A stretch of 64,000 nucleotides of DNA from Bacillaceae bacterium JMAK1 (lineage in GTDB: Bacteria; Bacillota; Bacilli; Bacillales; Marinococcaceae): assembly GCA_012970285.1 (NCBI GenBank), contig JIBW01000011.1:62001-126000 (forward strand), written 5' to 3'. The stretch's first letter is position 1. Each line of letters begins with the position of its first letter. Made by a program: the position numbers and the translations under genes. The notes under the pieces are model-generated. The model did not search any database. It saw only the letters and a program-made list of their open reading frames with translations, and had not been told where the DNA came from. This document shows, one piece after another, positions 32,919 to 42,322 of the stretch.

Positions 32919-35681
32919 TTAATCCAATTTGTTGCCTGAGTTGGCGTCACCAACCTGACGAGAGGCGCGAGGCGCATAATCCGTCGCTTGTTTTTGACTC
33001 CTATACGTTTGATCAAATTGCTCAAGTTCTTTGCCATAGGTATTCATGCCAGGTGTATCATTCGAGCGAACCGCTTGTTCGTACTTCGTTCGGGTATCCT
33101 GAATCGCAGGTTCGTTTAACGACTGGAATCGGGAGCTTAAATGATTCCCCGTATTCGTATGCAGTTGCGTGGCAGTATTGGCCACACTCGACGCCACGTT
33201 TCGCCCTTGGTGATCGCTATCAGGAATCTTACTCGCATGAGCCGTAGCGGCTTGAGCATGGTCACTTGCCCGTACATGATGAGCAAGCGCCGTTTGAGGC
33301 GTGTTGTACGATTGATTTCGAACTTGATCTTGCACGCCGTCGGCGAGTTCCGTATTGGTATGGGCCAACGAGACGGACGTTTGAGCATCCCCGTAATGGG
33401 CGTCCCCTGGACTCACTTGTTGGGCATAGTCCTGAGCTAACGAAACCCCTTCATTGGCCGACTCCATCAAACCTGTCGGTGTCGCAAGCGACGATCCAGC
33501 TTCGGACGTCCCCCCGTGGTTCACAAACTCATCAATCTCACCGGCAATCGCGTTCATTCGTTCTGGATCTCCCGCTTGTTGAGCGGATAAGTAATCATTC
33601 ATTAATGCCTGTCCTTGATCCGAATTTAACGACGGATGTAAATCTTGAAGTTGATTCATGCTCTTCCCAAGTACCGCTTGGGCGTTTTGAGCCGTTTGAT
33701 TGGCCGCCGCCCACGCCTTCGGATCAACATTGCGGTCAATGCTTGATAACGCTTTTTGTGCGGCTTGATGGTTTTGACTGGCTTCTCCAAGTTGTTTGAC
33801 CGAATCAGACGCCGATGGTTTCTGACTTTGATTTTGATGGAGTTGGCTTGCCAAGTCGGTACTTTTTTGAGCCATCGCAAGATTTTGAGACGCAAACCCA
33901 TGCGCCATTGGGAAGCGGTTGCCATCAACCCCATTGAGCAAGTCTTGGGCGCTTTTCTCGCCATTGGTTAAGCTGTTTTGGAACTTGTCATCGGACGACT
34001 GTGGGAGTTTGCCCGCGTCTTGGGCTTGATCCAAGGCATTCATTGAAGGCATTCCACTTTGACCCTCTGCCCCCTCGTACAGCCCTTCTTCCATAAGACC
34101 GGACTGATCGTATTGCTTCATAAGTTCCGTGGCACGTTTGGCACGATCGGCCATCGATCCGGCATTATTCGCGGCTTTGTTTCCGGCAAGAGCGCCGACT
34201 GCACCCCCAATCGCAGGGTTCCCGGTCATCATTGCACTCACGGTTCCCCCTGTCGCAATGCCCGCGCCAATGGCAGCCCCGCGACCGATTTGTTTCCCTC
34301 GTTGGGCGGCCATCGTTCCGAGTCCACCCATGACCGCTTTACCCGATGGCCAACAAGACGACGATTTGCCATCCGTCGCATGCGCCAACCCACTGCCGGT
34401 TGGCACTTGTTGGAGACCTCCACTCGTTCGAGGGGAGACGCTTGGTGTGGGTGCAGGACCATTCGATGGTGTTGGAGACGACACACGTCCTCCTCGTCCC
34501 CCGCCGCCTTTACCACTCATTTGTCCGATCATCCGACCCATGTTGGCGACCGCAGCGACGCCAAACATCGCGCCCATGTTGCCCATCGTACTGCTTGGAG
34601 CTGAAACCCCTGAAAACGCCCCAATGAACCGTTGAAATAACGTGGCCACAACCGGGAGCGCAAATAGGAACGCAGCTAATACCCAAAACGAGAGGTTACT
34701 GGCGCCCATTTGGTCACGAACAATGAAGAACAAGACCAGGGTAAAGGCGTGAGCGGCCTGCATAAACACATTGGAGATAAACTCATGCATCCAAATCGTC
34801 ATCGCCTCCCGACGAACCGGAGAAATCATACAGAGGAGTACGATTGGAAACGTAATAAACAAGACACTTAACATAATCATTCGTAACGCGTACTGGTAGT
34901 TCAACACAAAGGTCATAAAGAAGGCGATAAAGACGAGTAACGCCAATCCGAGGGATTGGATCGCAAAAATGTCCGCGTCGCCCCAGATGGACGACAGGAA
35001 GCTTGTAATCACCACATCATTCTCTAGACCAATGATGTACATCAAATCAATGATAAAGTAGTTGATCGCAAAGGTGATTTCAAAGAGGATCGGCGAAAAT
35101 TGCACGCCGACAAAGAAGACCATTAACCCAAACATGGTTTTCTTTAAGTCATTCATGCGTTCTGAACTAAGACGACCAAAATAGAGTTTCACGCCATAGA
35201 ATGTTAGAAGTAACACAATCGGTACATACAGCACCGACGCAATCGTATTGTAGATGTTTTGAAGCACCCCGAAGTACTCTGGCGCAAACACCCCATACGC
35301 ATACTCGCTTCGTGATCCAAACCCGGCTTGATGGCTTCCGTCACGACCGGGGATCATTTCGTTATAATTTTCTTCAATCATCGACCCGGCAATGTCACTT
35401 CGTTGGAAGACCAGGTACGTGATGTCAGACGCCCCAAAGAGTTGATACCACATTTGCGGGACGATCATGACAATGTTTGCGGCTGCCCGTTCCAGGAACG
35501 TCGGCTTCTCAATGTCGTCTGTCCCGTCATTCAAGTTGGCAATGACCTCGTCATTGATAAATAAATGCGTTCCCGTTTCTTTGTCCTCATCGGTTTCATC
35601 TTCATCCGCAAAGGCCGGTGTGATTACAAACCCTGTAATAACAACAAGAACGGCAAGGAGACTAAGGAACAATCGTTTCAA
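32919..35681 (-). CDS. VirB6/TrbL-like T4SS membrane channel protein
   Basis: 920 residues, TTG start after AAAGGGGG. Signal peptide or first helix 1-25, a short acidic region, about seven membrane helices between about 145 and 370 (the VirB6 core), then a 550-residue hydrophilic tail: Gly/Ser/Pro-rich (385-440), a glycine-rich hydrophobic patch (465-500) and a long Gln/Ala/Asn-rich helical stretch. Long-tailed VirB6/TrbL proteins are common in Gram-positive T4SS; the tail may reach across the wall or into the recipient. Confidence 0.8.
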   Translation of the reverse strand: MKRLFLSLLAVLVVITGFVITPAFADEDETDEDKETGTHLFINDEVIANLNDGTDDIEKPTFLERAAANIVMIVPQMWYQLFGASDITYLVFQRSDIAGSMIEENYNEMIPGRDGSHQAGFGSRSEYAYGVFAPEYFGVLQNIYNTIASVLYVPIVLLLTFYGVKLYFGRLSSERMNDLKKTMFGLMVFFVGVQFSPILFEITFAINYFIIDLMYIIGLENDVVITSFLSSIWGDADIFAIQSLGLALLVFIAFFMTFVLNYQYALRMIMLSVLFITFPIVLLCMISPVRREAMTIWMHEFISNVFMQAAHAFTLVLFFIVRDQMGASNLSFWVLAAFLFALPVVATLFQRFIGAFSGVSAPSSTMGNMGAMFGVAAVANMGRMIGQMSGKGGGGRGGRVSSPTPSNGPAPTPSVSPRTSGGLQQVPTGSGLAHATDGKSSSCWPSGKAVMGGLGTMAAQRGKQIGRGAAIGAGIATGGTVSAMMTGNPAIGGAVGALAGNKAANNAGSMADRAKRATELMKQYDQSGLMEEGLYEGAEGQSGMPSMNALDQAQDAGKLPQSSDDKFQNSLTNGEKSAQDLLNGVDGNRFPMAHGFASQNLAMAQKSTDLASQLHQNQSQKPSASDSVKQLGEASQNHQAAQKALSSIDRNVDPKAWAAANQTAQNAQAVLGKSMNQLQDLHPSLNSDQGQALMNDYLSAQQAGDPERMNAIAGEIDEFVNHGGTSEAGSSLATPTGLMESANEGVSLAQDYAQQVSPGDAHYGDAQTSVSLAHTNTELADGVQDQVRNQSYNTPQTALAHHVRASDHAQAATAHASKIPDSDHQGRNVASSVANTATQLHTNTGNHLSSRFQSLNEPAIQDTRTKYEQAVRSNDTPGMNTYGKELEQFDQTYRSQKQATDYAPRASRQVGDANSGNKLD

Positions 35682-35706
35682 CGCGTGTCCCCCTTTCCGG
35701 CATAAT

Positions 35707-35748
35707 AAAAAACCCTAGTGTCATTGAGATCAAGAGACACATGGGTTT
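35707..35748 (-). terminator. terminator between virB4 and virB6
   Basis: Minus-strand AAACCC..GTGTC / GACAC..GGGTTT with a 2-nt internal mismatch, followed by TTTTTT. It ends 26 bp before the VirB6-like start, with no space for a promoter in between. Confidence 0.75.
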
Positions 35749-35820
35749 GAATGAACACTTCGTGGTCTACGTATGGTGATGGTTTGGTCTAACCTATTCA
35801 TTTTTACAACTCCTACTCAG

Positions 35821-37824
35821 TTATGTTGATGGCACTTGCTTACGCTTTCTTGGTGGGTCCGTCTGGAATAACTGGAACTCCTTTGGTGTGGCTCGGACTT
35901 TGACGATCGACGATTCATTGTCGATACGGATGATCCCTAACCCTTTTTCAGCGGTATACAAGAGGAATTGGGCTTCCCCTTCACTCAAATCAAAGCTATT
36001 TTTTACAGAATCAATATCAATGGCTTCTTGCTTTAAGAAGATTTTTGTGGAGCTATTCTTCAAGATCCCTAGCCCTTGATCGACACGTGTAAAGACTTCA
36101 AAGCCTTGAGTTATCGCACACATGGACGTATTAAAGAATCGCATCGTACGATACTGGTTTTCGAGCCATGAGGCGGTTTCAGGGTCTTCCATGGCCTCTT
36201 GTGCTTCGTCAAAGATTAATCGTTTCGGAATGTGACGGTTCTTTCGCGCAAACTTGGCTGACAACCACTTCGTCGCAATAAACATTCCAATCTTTTTCAT
36301 TTGTTCATCCAACCCCGAAAGCCCAAACCCAAAAATCGGCGCACGACTCAAGTTAAAGGTGGACGATTGCGTATCAAAAATGGAGCTAACTTCACTCCCG
36401 CCCCCTCGGGTGTAAATAAAAGTGACTTCTGCGATCGTCTGAGCTTCCGCATTGTTCGTTTTGGCTCGTAACGCTTCGTAAAAGTCACTGAGTTGAGGCA
36501 TTTTCTTATAAGGTGTCGTTAGATTCATGTCTTGGCCGTTCTCCAAGGCGCCCTCGCTATTCGCCTTGGCCGCATCGTAATCGTAAATGCTGTTTGGATC
36601 ACGGGTAATGCCGCGATCGGTATACAACTGACGAATGGTTTGATCAATCATCGCCCGAGCAGTAGCCGTTAAAATCGAACTGTTCTCTGGCTCATTCACA
36701 CGAATCATTCGAAAGATGAGCGCTTTTGCGCCCTGGACGCCTTCATCAATGTTCACATACAATTGCCCTTCTCGTTCAGGATCGGTATGTTCTTCGATGT
36801 CGACATCAAAGATGTTGATCCGATGCCCCGTAGGACTAGACAGATCAAAATAAGGGCATCCCATCGCTTTGATGAAACGCCGATAATCCCCTTTTGGATC
36901 AACGATGCCCGTTTTTAGACCGATATGTGCAGAGCGGTGCGTCAAGACTTCCGTCGTAAACGTCTTTCCTGCCCCGGATCGTCCAAAGATGATCATGTTG
37001 TAGTTCTCCATGTCCTTATGGAAGTTATCAAAGTACAACGGGCGTCCTAAATGATCATCGCCTAGAACAATCCCGTCATTGTGGCTTAATGTCCCGTTCC
37101 CAAAAAGAAACAGATCCGCGACATTCGTCGTTTCCAACGCCATGCAATGCTCTTTGATAAACGGATTGGCCGTAAACGGCAACATATTCTTCAATGCCTT
37201 CAGTTGCCTTCCGTCAGGCGTCCCCATCATCATGTCGTTGTTTAACACGTTTCGGTTCATGGTGTTCGTATAACGATTTAAATCGTCAATGTCATTGGAA
37301 CTCGTAAGCACCTGGATACTTACTTGGATGTTGCTTTCAATCTTTTGACGGATACGTTCACGTTTGCTCATCGTGTCACGTAAGGCTTCGGTGACGTCCA
37401 TCGTCCGGCCAGAATCCGCATCGTTCATCATTAAATCCGATTCTTGGCCACGAATCTTACGATTGAGCTTGTCGAGTGTGGCCCGGTCATCCAACTTTTT
37501 GAGGTGAATACAAATGTCCGTATCCCCTTTGCCAAATTCACCAATGAGAAACGGATCAAGCATTGTCGCATTGCTGTATTTTCCAAACTTCTGAATGTAC
37601 TGCGATGTAAAGTACCGTCGGTGACGAGATTGGGTTCCCACTTCGACATAATAGTTGTTAAACGTGGCTTTGCTTTCTGCTAGCGTGTCGATTTCATCCC
37701 GAGGCAGCGTCTCAATGAGCGTTGAAGGAACCAAAAGTTCCAACGCTTCTTCAAAGTCTTTTTGTTCTTGCTCAACGACTTGGGCGACTTTCTTTTTATG
37801 CTTCTTATGGTTGCGTTTAAACAT
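35821..37824 (-). CDS. virB4: VirB4/TraC-type T4SS ATPase
   Basis: 667 residues. Basic N-terminus, a VirB4 N-terminal half (about 50-250), Walker A GRSGAGKT (281-288), the VDPKGDY segment typical of VirB4/HerA, Walker B KRLIFDEAQEAM (about 540) and a C-terminal arginine-rich tail. It energises substrate transfer and pilus biogenesis at the inner face. ATG after AAGGAGGAG. The extreme N-terminal part of VirB4 seems to be supplied by the separate gene immediately upstream, a split also seen in other Gram-positive systems. Confidence 0.9.
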   Translation of the reverse strand: MFKRNHKKHKKKVAQVVEQEQKDFEEALELLVPSTLIETLPRDEIDTLAESKATFNNYYVEVGTQSRHRRYFTSQYIQKFGKYSNATMLDPFLIGEFGKGDTDICIHLKKLDDRATLDKLNRKIRGQESDLMMNDADSGRTMDVTEALRDTMSKRERIRQKIESNIQVSIQVLTSSNDIDDLNRYTNTMNRNVLNNDMMMGTPDGRQLKALKNMLPFTANPFIKEHCMALETTNVADLFLFGNGTLSHNDGIVLGDDHLGRPLYFDNFHKDMENYNMIIFGRSGAGKTFTTEVLTHRSAHIGLKTGIVDPKGDYRRFIKAMGCPYFDLSSPTGHRINIFDVDIEEHTDPEREGQLYVNIDEGVQGAKALIFRMIRVNEPENSSILTATARAMIDQTIRQLYTDRGITRDPNSIYDYDAAKANSEGALENGQDMNLTTPYKKMPQLSDFYEALRAKTNNAEAQTIAEVTFIYTRGGGSEVSSIFDTQSSTFNLSRAPIFGFGLSGLDEQMKKIGMFIATKWLSAKFARKNRHIPKRLIFDEAQEAMEDPETASWLENQYRTMRFFNTSMCAITQGFEVFTRVDQGLGILKNSSTKIFLKQEAIDIDSVKNSFDLSEGEAQFLLYTAEKGLGIIRIDNESSIVKVRATPKEFQLFQTDPPRKRKQVPST

Positions 37825-37838
37825 GGAACTCCTCCTTC

Positions 37839-38714
37839 CTACGGTGTTGTGACCTCATGTTGAGGGTTGTACGGCTTGAAATTGGCACCTTGAGACGGTG
37901 TTACACTAATTTTATTCTCATCAAAAACCCCGGCTTTGCGTAAATTCACCAGGTTCACTTCGGCCGATACCTCCCGGTTGAAGAACTGATACACAAATTG
38001 ATAAATGCCTTCTTTGTTTAACCGTAGCAGGCGACAGCCCATCTTAGAAAACTCCCCATGAGCAATGTTTACGATCTCATCCAGTCTTCCTTGCGCATCT
38101 TCGTACGCTTCTTCCCCGGTAATCCCGGTCGCGTTCCCCACCTTCCCAATCGCCGCATCCAATTGGTAATGACCGGTACGCATCTGGTTCTCATTTTCCA
38201 CTTGTTCTGGATTGACGCGACAAATGATGTAGTACTTGTTTTCACGGGTTTTTCGGTCTGAAAAACTTTCCAAAAACTGCGCCACGTCTTCGCCCGAGGC
38301 AATCAGTTCTGGCGTTAGATCAACATCGCGTTCATGAGCGTTCACTTGGTCGCGATACGCTTCGACATAGGGTTTCATGTCAATGTACAGCGACTGCGAA
38401 TAAAGAGAGGCTTGTAAGCCATACGGCACTTTATGGACAAAAGAGCGATGGGCGTACCAAATGGCATTGTTTTCTTCATCGGTATTTAGCGTAGAGGTGG
38501 TTGCCCCAACCTCCATCATGCAGGCAAAGGTCTGATCCTTGAGTTGAATAATCCCGTTGTCATAGATGTGATCCACGTCGCCGGTTAAGAATTCTAATAA
38601 GGTTTGCCCTTCGTCGGGTTTTACAGTTTGTTCATCTTGTTTCTCGCTTTTAGACGCTTTCCAGTAGAGAAAGCCAAGGAATGCGAACACCAATAACATC
38701 AAGATCATGCCCAT
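37839..38714 (-). CDS. T4SS membrane protein, VirB4 N-terminal-like partner
   Basis: 291 residues: one N-terminal membrane helix, then a cytoplasmic domain with ACMMEVGATTSTLNTDEEN and YGLQASLYSQSLYIDM, the beta-strand pattern of the VirB4/TraC N-terminal domain. It precedes the ATPase by 15 bp. Start ATG overlaps the PrgI stop (TAATG) with GGAGGAG upstream. It probably anchors VirB4 to the membrane. Confidence 0.7.
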   Translation of the reverse strand: MGMILMLLVFAFLGFLYWKASKSEKQDEQTVKPDEGQTLLEFLTGDVDHIYDNGIIQLKDQTFACMMEVGATTSTLNTDEENNAIWYAHRSFVHKVPYGLQASLYSQSLYIDMKPYVEAYRDQVNAHERDVDLTPELIASGEDVAQFLESFSDRKTRENKYYIICRVNPEQVENENQMRTGHYQLDAAIGKVGNATGITGEEAYEDAQGRLDEIVNIAHGEFSKMGCRLLRLNKEGIYQFVYQFFNREVSAEVNLVNLRKAGVFDENKISVTPSQGANFKPYNPQHEVTTP

Positions 38715-39052
38715 TACTTCTCCTCCTCCTTCTTCGGAAACGGACGAAAGCTATAAAAGGCACGTTGCCGTTGGCGTAATTGGACCTTCACGAATAGATC
38801 CTTGGCCAAGGTCAAGTTCGTCTTTGGGTTTTGAAAATACCCACACAATAAGCAAACGAGCAACGGGAGAACGAGATGGGCGCGCGCAAACACCACATGA
38901 TCAATCGGCAAAGCCGGGAATACCTGAAACAACAGGTATCCCAAGAAAATGCCTAACGCAATCCATAGCAACTCACGGGCAGAAAAATTCCAAAGCCACC
39001 GTTCTTTAAAGTCCGTTTCATACGTAATTTTGTGGTTTTCACCATAAGCCAT
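38714..39052 (-). CDS. PrgI/VirB3-like T4SS membrane protein
   Basis: 112 residues from ATG (MAYGENHK) after AAAGGATGG. Two adjacent helices (about 27-46 and 55-75) and a polar C-terminal domain with FVKVQLRQRQRAFY. Length, topology and position directly before the VirB4 pair match the PrgI family of Gram-positive transfer systems. Confidence 0.75.
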   Translation of the reverse strand: MAYGENHKITYETDFKERWLWNFSARELLWIALGIFLGYLLFQVFPALPIDHVVFARAHLVLPLLVCLLCGYFQNPKTNLTLAKDLFVKVQLRQRQRAFYSFRPFPKKEEEK

Positions 39053-39071
39053 GAAACCACCATCCTTTCGT

Positions 39072-39422
39072 TTACAATCGGCCAAAGACGCCGACCATCC
39101 AATTGACGAGCATGGGAGCCTGAAAGGTAATCAATGTGGCTATAAGAATCGTCCACACCCAGACTTTCACGTCCCCCAACTGCCCATCTTTGACGAGAAT
39201 TTCAAAAGCCACGTAGCCCAAGAGCAGCACAGCCGTGACCCCACCGATGATCCGTAGCGTAGACACTAACGTTGCCGTTAAATCATGAATACCGCCACGG
39301 AGTTCAGACATGGAGTTAATCACTTTAAAACCATCACTTGCCTGAATAAGTTCTGGACGAAAAACGAGCAGGATCGCTAAGAGAATGACTCCGATCGTTG
39401 TAGCTCTTTTTGCGACTTCCAT
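39072..39422 (-). CDS. VirB2-like small membrane protein 2
   Basis: 116 residues from ATG (MEVAKRATT), five bases after the stop of its paralogue-like neighbour. Signal-like helix ending ELIQASD, then two helices (about 58-76 and 87-106) around a short basic loop. This is the plan of VirB2/TrbC T4SS pilins. No strong ribosome site, so translation probably depends on coupling. Confidence 0.6.
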   Translation of the reverse strand: MEVAKRATTIGVILLAILLVFRPELIQASDGFKVINSMSELRGGIHDLTATLVSTLRIIGGVTAVLLLGYVAFEILVKDGQLGDVKVWVWTILIATLITFQAPMLVNWMVGVFGRL

Positions 39423-39426
39423 CGTC

Positions 39427-39804
39427 TTATGAGAAGACACCGACAAGGAAGTTGACGATCGTGTGTCCTTGAAATGCAAAGGCGAAGGCGAATAGTGCAG
39501 CCGCAATCCACCCTTTCATGTCCGAGAGGCGCTTGGAACTTTGGCTAGAAAAGAAGATAAAGCCTAAGTAAGCGGTTAAAGCCACCGCAAAGACACCAAA
39601 AAAGATTTGTAAGGTATTCAGGATCGTGCCTCCCCATCCACGTGCAGCGTCATTCAACGCATTCACATTGCCTTCCACACGAATGGACGCATAGCCCGTT
39701 TGCGTGGTCATGATCGCCATAAAGACAATGGCCACGACCATTGCGGATACACCAAGTACCCACTTCTGCTTGATTAATCCCACTTGGGACGTTTGTGTCG
39801 ACAT
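39427..39804 (-). CDS. VirB2-like small membrane protein 1
   Basis: 125 residues: signal-like N-terminal helix (about 15-38, ending GYASI), then two helices (about 62-84 and 96-120) separated by SSQSSKRLSDMKG. Same architecture as the next gene (both end in a VNxxVGVF motif), suggesting duplicated T4SS pilins. GAGGTC upstream of ATG is a moderate ribosome site. Confidence 0.65.
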   Translation of the reverse strand: MSTQTSQVGLIKQKWVLGVSAMVVAIVFMAIMTTQTGYASIRVEGNVNALNDAARGWGGTILNTLQIFFGVFAVALTAYLGFIFFSSQSSKRLSDMKGWIAAALFAFAFAFQGHTIVNFLVGVFS

Positions 39805-39819
39805 GTCATCGACCTCCTG

Positions 39820-40353
39820 TTACATAAAGTAGTGATGCAGTAAGCCAACATTGAGAAGCAATAACCCCAAAGCGACCAGGGGTTCCGAAACACTCACCTC
39901 CCCTCGGCGTGAGGTCCGTGCCGTCACCACAAATTGAAAGCGACGCTTCAAAAACGGATAAAAGAGTGGGACACCGGAATCAAAGCAGTAATCGCCTAGA
40001 ACATGTGATAAGACACCGATTGGCAGACCTAAGACCACGTAAAAGGGAAGCGGAAATACGCCCCAAATGACGAGACTTAGCACGAATGAAATCCCGACAA
40101 ACATGAACGAATGCGTCCAGGTACGATGGCCAAATAGCCAATACAACGGATAACTCACCAAGAAAAACGGGAATCGTCGACCGAGTTTGGACTTTGGCGT
40201 GTCCAAATCAGGCAGTAATGAGCCAAATAATAAGAAAAAGAAAAAGACAATCACATGTTCAAGTTGGCCATTGATCAGACCAAACAGATTCAGTCCCGTC
40301 ATCGTGAGCAACCCAAAGAAAACCCCGGTTAATTGGTGCGTCGGTGCGGTCAT
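39820..40353 (-). CDS. YdjM-family membrane metal-dependent hydrolase
   Basis: 177 residues from ATG (MTAPTHQL) after AAAGGAGG. Family motifs: LLPDLDTPKSKLGRR, HRTWTHSF and LPIGVLSHVLGDYCFDSGV with four to five helices. YdjM-like (LexA-regulated, DUF457) proteins are widespread; their substrates are mostly unknown. First gene of the T4SS group. Confidence 0.85.
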   Translation of the reverse strand: MTAPTHQLTGVFFGLLTMTGLNLFGLINGQLEHVIVFFFFLLFGSLLPDLDTPKSKLGRRFPFFLVSYPLYWLFGHRTWTHSFMFVGISFVLSLVIWGVFPLPFYVVLGLPIGVLSHVLGDYCFDSGVPLFYPFLKRRFQFVVTARTSRRGEVSVSEPLVALGLLLLNVGLLHHYFM

Positions 40354-40423
40354 CGCGGCCTCCTTTATCAAATTGACATCTTAAATAGCCCCCATTTCGA
40401 CATGTTCTGTCAGAAAATGTGGT

Positions 40424-40451
40424 TTGAAACAAGGGTGAAACAGGGTATAAT
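40424..40451 (+). promoter_or_regulatory. strong plus-strand promoter with no plus-strand gene
   Basis: TTGAAA-16 bp-TATAAT pointing against the whole transfer cluster. Predicted start about 40458, immediately before the hairpin at 40460-40484; the transcript would run antisense into the 317-aa gene. Confidence 0.45.
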
Positions 40452-40459
40452 GATGTACA

Positions 40460-40484
40460 CAAATACGACAAATAAGCGTATTTG
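40460..40484. other. perfect 8-bp hairpin
   Basis: CAAATACG-9 nt-CGTATTTG. It could be the 5' hairpin of an antisense RNA, a weak 3' end of the 317-aa gene, or a protein-binding palindrome. Confidence 0.4.
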
Positions 40485-40519
40485 AATAAGGGTACGGGAT
40501 TCTTCCCAAACCACTTGTG

Positions 40520-41473
40520 TTATTGCCTATGTTTGGACTGCAATCCGAACAACTTGGCAATGCCCGACGCCAACTCTCCTGCAAGAGAGTCGGTCCGGGA
40601 CTTTAGAGTCTTAGCTGTTGTCCTCGCAAAAGTACTACAGCTAAGCGCGGTGACGTCTGGTTCTTTATTGAATCGGACGTCTATTTTCGTTTGGCCGAGA
40701 TTATCGCCTCGGATATGGACATAAGCGTCATCGTCATGTGTGGGTTCACCTCCAGATAGGGTATACAATCCTTCAAAGCGTTTGGCAAGCTTCGTAATTC
40801 TGGCTGTCCAGTGCGGGCGTGACACCCAATCTTCGTAGTCATCTTTCATTAATAGATCGTTCGTAATCCTTGAGTCGCCTCGTTCAACGGCCCCCTGCAA
40901 GAGTACCATCTGATCGTGAATCTCCTTCTCTTCGAACAACCATTCGTAAGGATTGACATTTTCGTTTTGATGAAGCCGTCGTTCCAATTCTTCTTCTACA
41001 ATCGTTCGCTCTTCTTGACTGAGAACACGTTGGTTCAACGTTCTTAGGAGTTCTGAAATTTCCTGTTGTTTCACACGTTGTTTTATTCGTTCTTCAGAAG
41101 AAAGCTTTACCGTTAGGGTGACAATGTAATCACTGATTCGAGACTTGAGACGTTTTAGAAAGTCGATTACTTCTCGTTTGGGAACCGTGTGCTCATGCAT
41201 GATGTAGGAGGCGGTTGTAATGTGCGTGTTCATGTATTGGAAGAATGCATTTGGCATCTTCTCGTATTCCCCATCTAACTCCACATACATATAATGATCA
41301 TTGGCTTGTTTACGCTGCATTGTCCGTTTTCCGTTCAGGTAATATCGATGACTGTCATCGGTCACGTAAAATTGTCGAACCAATTTTTGCATATCTGGAA
41401 AGCGAGGTAAGGAACGATGAAACTGAACTAATGTATCGGACGGATTAGCACTATAAAAGGCGAAAATACTCAC
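40520..41473 (-). CDS. hypothetical protein (317 aa)
   Basis: Soluble protein with no signal peptide. N-terminal region YYLNGKRTMQRKQANDHYMY, a central charged coiled coil (about 105-170, KLSSEERIKQRVKQQEISEL) and a C-terminal domain with a TLSGGEPTHDDDAYVHIRGD segment. No family recognised. It lies between the DsbA-like gene and the YdjM/T4SS genes, so a cytoplasmic transfer accessory is possible. Confidence 0.55.
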   Translation of the reverse strand: MSIFAFYSANPSDTLVQFHRSLPRFPDMQKLVRQFYVTDDSHRYYLNGKRTMQRKQANDHYMYVELDGEYEKMPNAFFQYMNTHITTASYIMHEHTVPKREVIDFLKRLKSRISDYIVTLTVKLSSEERIKQRVKQQEISELLRTLNQRVLSQEERTIVEEELERRLHQNENVNPYEWLFEEKEIHDQMVLLQGAVERGDSRITNDLLMKDDYEDWVSRPHWTARITKLAKRFEGLYTLSGGEPTHDDDAYVHIRGDNLGQTKIDVRFNKEPDVTALSCSTFARTTAKTLKSRTDSLAGELASGIAKLFGLQSKHRQ

Positions 41474-41508
41474 GTTGACTTCCCCTTTCGATTCTTGATT
41501 TCATTGGT

Positions 41509-42147
41509 TTATAATTCGTGTTCAATGGCTTTAATCAGTTGATTTACATCGAATGGATCATCGATTTTGCGATTATTAACAAAAACAGTCGGTGTGCGAT
41601 CGATGGCAAAAGTTTCTGCAAGGAGTGCATCTTGTTCCAAATCTCCAAACAATCGTTGATTAGAAAGATCATCCTCAAAGGTCTCTGTATCAATCGTTTC
41701 CATCGATTCAATAAGCGCACTTAAACGCTCTTCTGTTAATGGTTCTTGTGAGTGGTGGATCGTCTGGAATAAAGCTTCATGCACGTCCCAATACGTTTCA
41801 GGCGCTTGATCGTATACCGATCGTGACGCATAACCGGCAAGTAAGGATTCTTGGCCAAACAACATCAAGTTCACCCATTGAAATTGAACCTGGCCACGTT
41901 CTATGTAAGGCTCTAATTCAGGCATAATGTCCGACTGAAAGGTGTAGCATGCGGGACACATGAAATCACCAAATTCTGTGACCGTAATCGGTGCAGCGGG
42001 TGATCCTTTGATCGGATTATTTAGCCCGATGGGTCTTTCGTCGTAAGTCGTACCTGTTACGGCTTGGGCATTTACATAGAACACACCGCCAACGACCGAC
42101 ACAATAAGAACGGCAAGGATCGTTAAAACCGTCAACTTTTTCGTCAT
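41509..42147 (-). CDS. DsbA/BdbD-like thiol-disulfide oxidoreductase
   Basis: 212 residues. N-terminal membrane anchor (about 5-25), thioredoxin fold with active site CPAC (64-67), helical insertion (about 90-165) and cis-Pro motif DRTPTVFVN. Faces the outside. It would oxidise Cys pairs of exported proteins; several in this cluster are Cys-rich (the adhesin-like protein, the wall hydrolase). Coupled to the 54-aa gene by ATGA. Confidence 0.9.
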   Translation of the reverse strand: MTKKLTVLTILAVLIVSVVGGVFYVNAQAVTGTTYDERPIGLNNPIKGSPAAPITVTEFGDFMCPACYTFQSDIMPELEPYIERGQVQFQWVNLMLFGQESLLAGYASRSVYDQAPETYWDVHEALFQTIHHSQEPLTEERLSALIESMETIDTETFEDDLSNQRLFGDLEQDALLAETFAIDRTPTVFVNNRKIDDPFDVNQLIKAIEHEL

Positions 42148-42308
42148 GATTTTACATCCTTGTGAAGTTTGGACGTATAGATCTGACTTGGCCGCCGCTT
42201 GGAATAAGCAGCTTTAGTGGTTAGAGGTGATTCGAACAGATGGTTCAAAAAGTCATATTCTTCCCCACCTACGATTCTTCGTTGATACTTGTATTGGTTT
42301 TGATTCAT
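42144..42308 (-). CDS. 54-aa small protein
   Basis: A 54-codon frame with GGAAGG five bases before its ATG and a 4-bp overlap (ATGA) with the DsbA-like start, so almost certainly translated. Basic, soluble, Tyr/Lys-rich. No family recognised. Confidence 0.55.
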   Translation of the reverse strand: MNQNQYKYQRRIVGGEEYDFLNHLFESPLTTKAAYSKRRPSQIYTSKLHKDVKS

Positions 42309-42322
42309 CGAACCTTCCAAAG

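Noticed and set aside
34059-34635. Two overlapping plus-strand frames of 168-181 codons opposite the VirB6-like gene
   Set aside because: Antisense shadows of a Gly/Ala-rich coding region; no ribosome site, no promoter, implausible composition.
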